Source: Pseudomonadota bacterium (GTDB lineage Bacteria > Myxococcota_A > Polyangia > Polyangiales > Polyangiaceae). From it: a stretch of 14,464 nt of DNA. The position numbers were made by a program, and so were the translations under genes. Of this stretch, positions 14,301 to 14,464 are shown in pieces (position 1 is the first letter of the stretch; each line of letters starts with the position of its first letter). The DNA lies in NCBI GenBank assembly GCA_023418705.1, contig JAEZYZ010000327.1, positions 1 through 14,464 of the forward strand, read 5' to 3'. The notes under the pieces were generated by a model. The model had not been told where the DNA came from. It was given only the letters and a program-made list of their open reading frames with translations, and searched no databases.

Positions 14301-14464
14301 TGGACGATCCGCGACCGTATACCCTGGTCGCCGAGCTCACCTACCGGTGTCCCCTGCGCTGCGCGTACTGCTCCAATCCGGTGGCGCCCGAGCTCGGGCC
14401 CGCGCTCGCCCCCGAGCGCTGGCTCCACGCCCTCGCGCCGGCGGCCCGGCGCGGCGTGCTGCAG
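14300..14464 (+). CDS. pqqE: PqqE radical SAM enzyme (5' part only)
   Basis: The first 55 residues of the radical SAM/SPASM enzyme that forms the Glu-Tyr carbon-carbon bond in PqqA; the rest lies beyond the right edge. AELTYRCPLRCAYCSNPV carries the CX3CX2C iron-sulfur site (Cys17, Cys21, Cys24), and the preceding PYTLVAELT is typical of PqqE. Start GTG at 14300 overlaps the pqqD stop by one base; GGGAG lies about seven bases upstream. The SPASM domain cannot be checked here. Confidence 0.93.
   Translation, partial: MDDPRPYTLVAELTYRCPLRCAYCSNPVAPELGPALAPERWLHALAPAARRGVLQ

Overview
This is a GC-rich window (roughly two thirds G+C) from what is most likely a myxobacterium of the Polyangiales/Sorangiineae type. 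The signs are several lipoproteins with long Gly/Ser/Ala linkers behind the lipobox, a membrane-anchored Hanks-type Ser/Thr kinase with an Ala/Pro-rich outer tail, Cys-rich secreted repeats and a DUF2277 gene. No tRNA, rRNA, CRISPR array, insertion sequence or phage gene is visible. The taxonomic call is inference from style, not from a marker gene.

Layout. (1) 1-3727: a soluble-type PQQ-dependent sugar dehydrogenase (minus strand, cut by the left edge) is divergent from a lipoprotein diheme cytochrome c of the SO2930 type. The cytochrome gene runs by a 4-base overlap into a small KANL3/Tex30-type alpha/beta hydrolase. The roughly 460 bp between the divergent genes hold a 33-bp near-perfect palindrome. 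(2) 3721-4889 (minus): DUF2277 followed closely by a Cys-rich repeat lipoprotein. (3) 5021-6337: a divergent argJ. (4) 6338-6804: a gene-free stretch with related direct and inverted repeats. (5) 6805-9614 (minus): a small lipoprotein, a Ser/Thr kinase and another small lipoprotein, all of unknown target or function. (6) 9856-12072: a DUF4139 lipoprotein with a C-terminal coiled coil. (7) 12229-14464: a tightly packed pqqABCDE operon cut by the right edge inside pqqE. Its 45-residue pqqA is easy to miss.

How it fits together. The window holds both the supply of PQQ (pqqABCDE) and a likely user (the sugar dehydrogenase). The divergently encoded diheme cytochrome is a natural electron acceptor, so a periplasmic or cell-surface sugar-oxidation branch feeding electrons into c-type cytochromes is a reasonable reading. 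The families are visible in the sequence; the functional coupling is inference. The kinase, argJ, DUF2277 and DUF4139 genes show no clear tie to this pathway. Four genes (argJ, the kinase, the 121-aa lipoprotein and the DUF4139 lipoprotein) lack a usable Shine-Dalgarno sequence and have a -10-like hexamer 6 to 9 bases before the ATG, which suggests leaderless or nearly leaderless transcripts.
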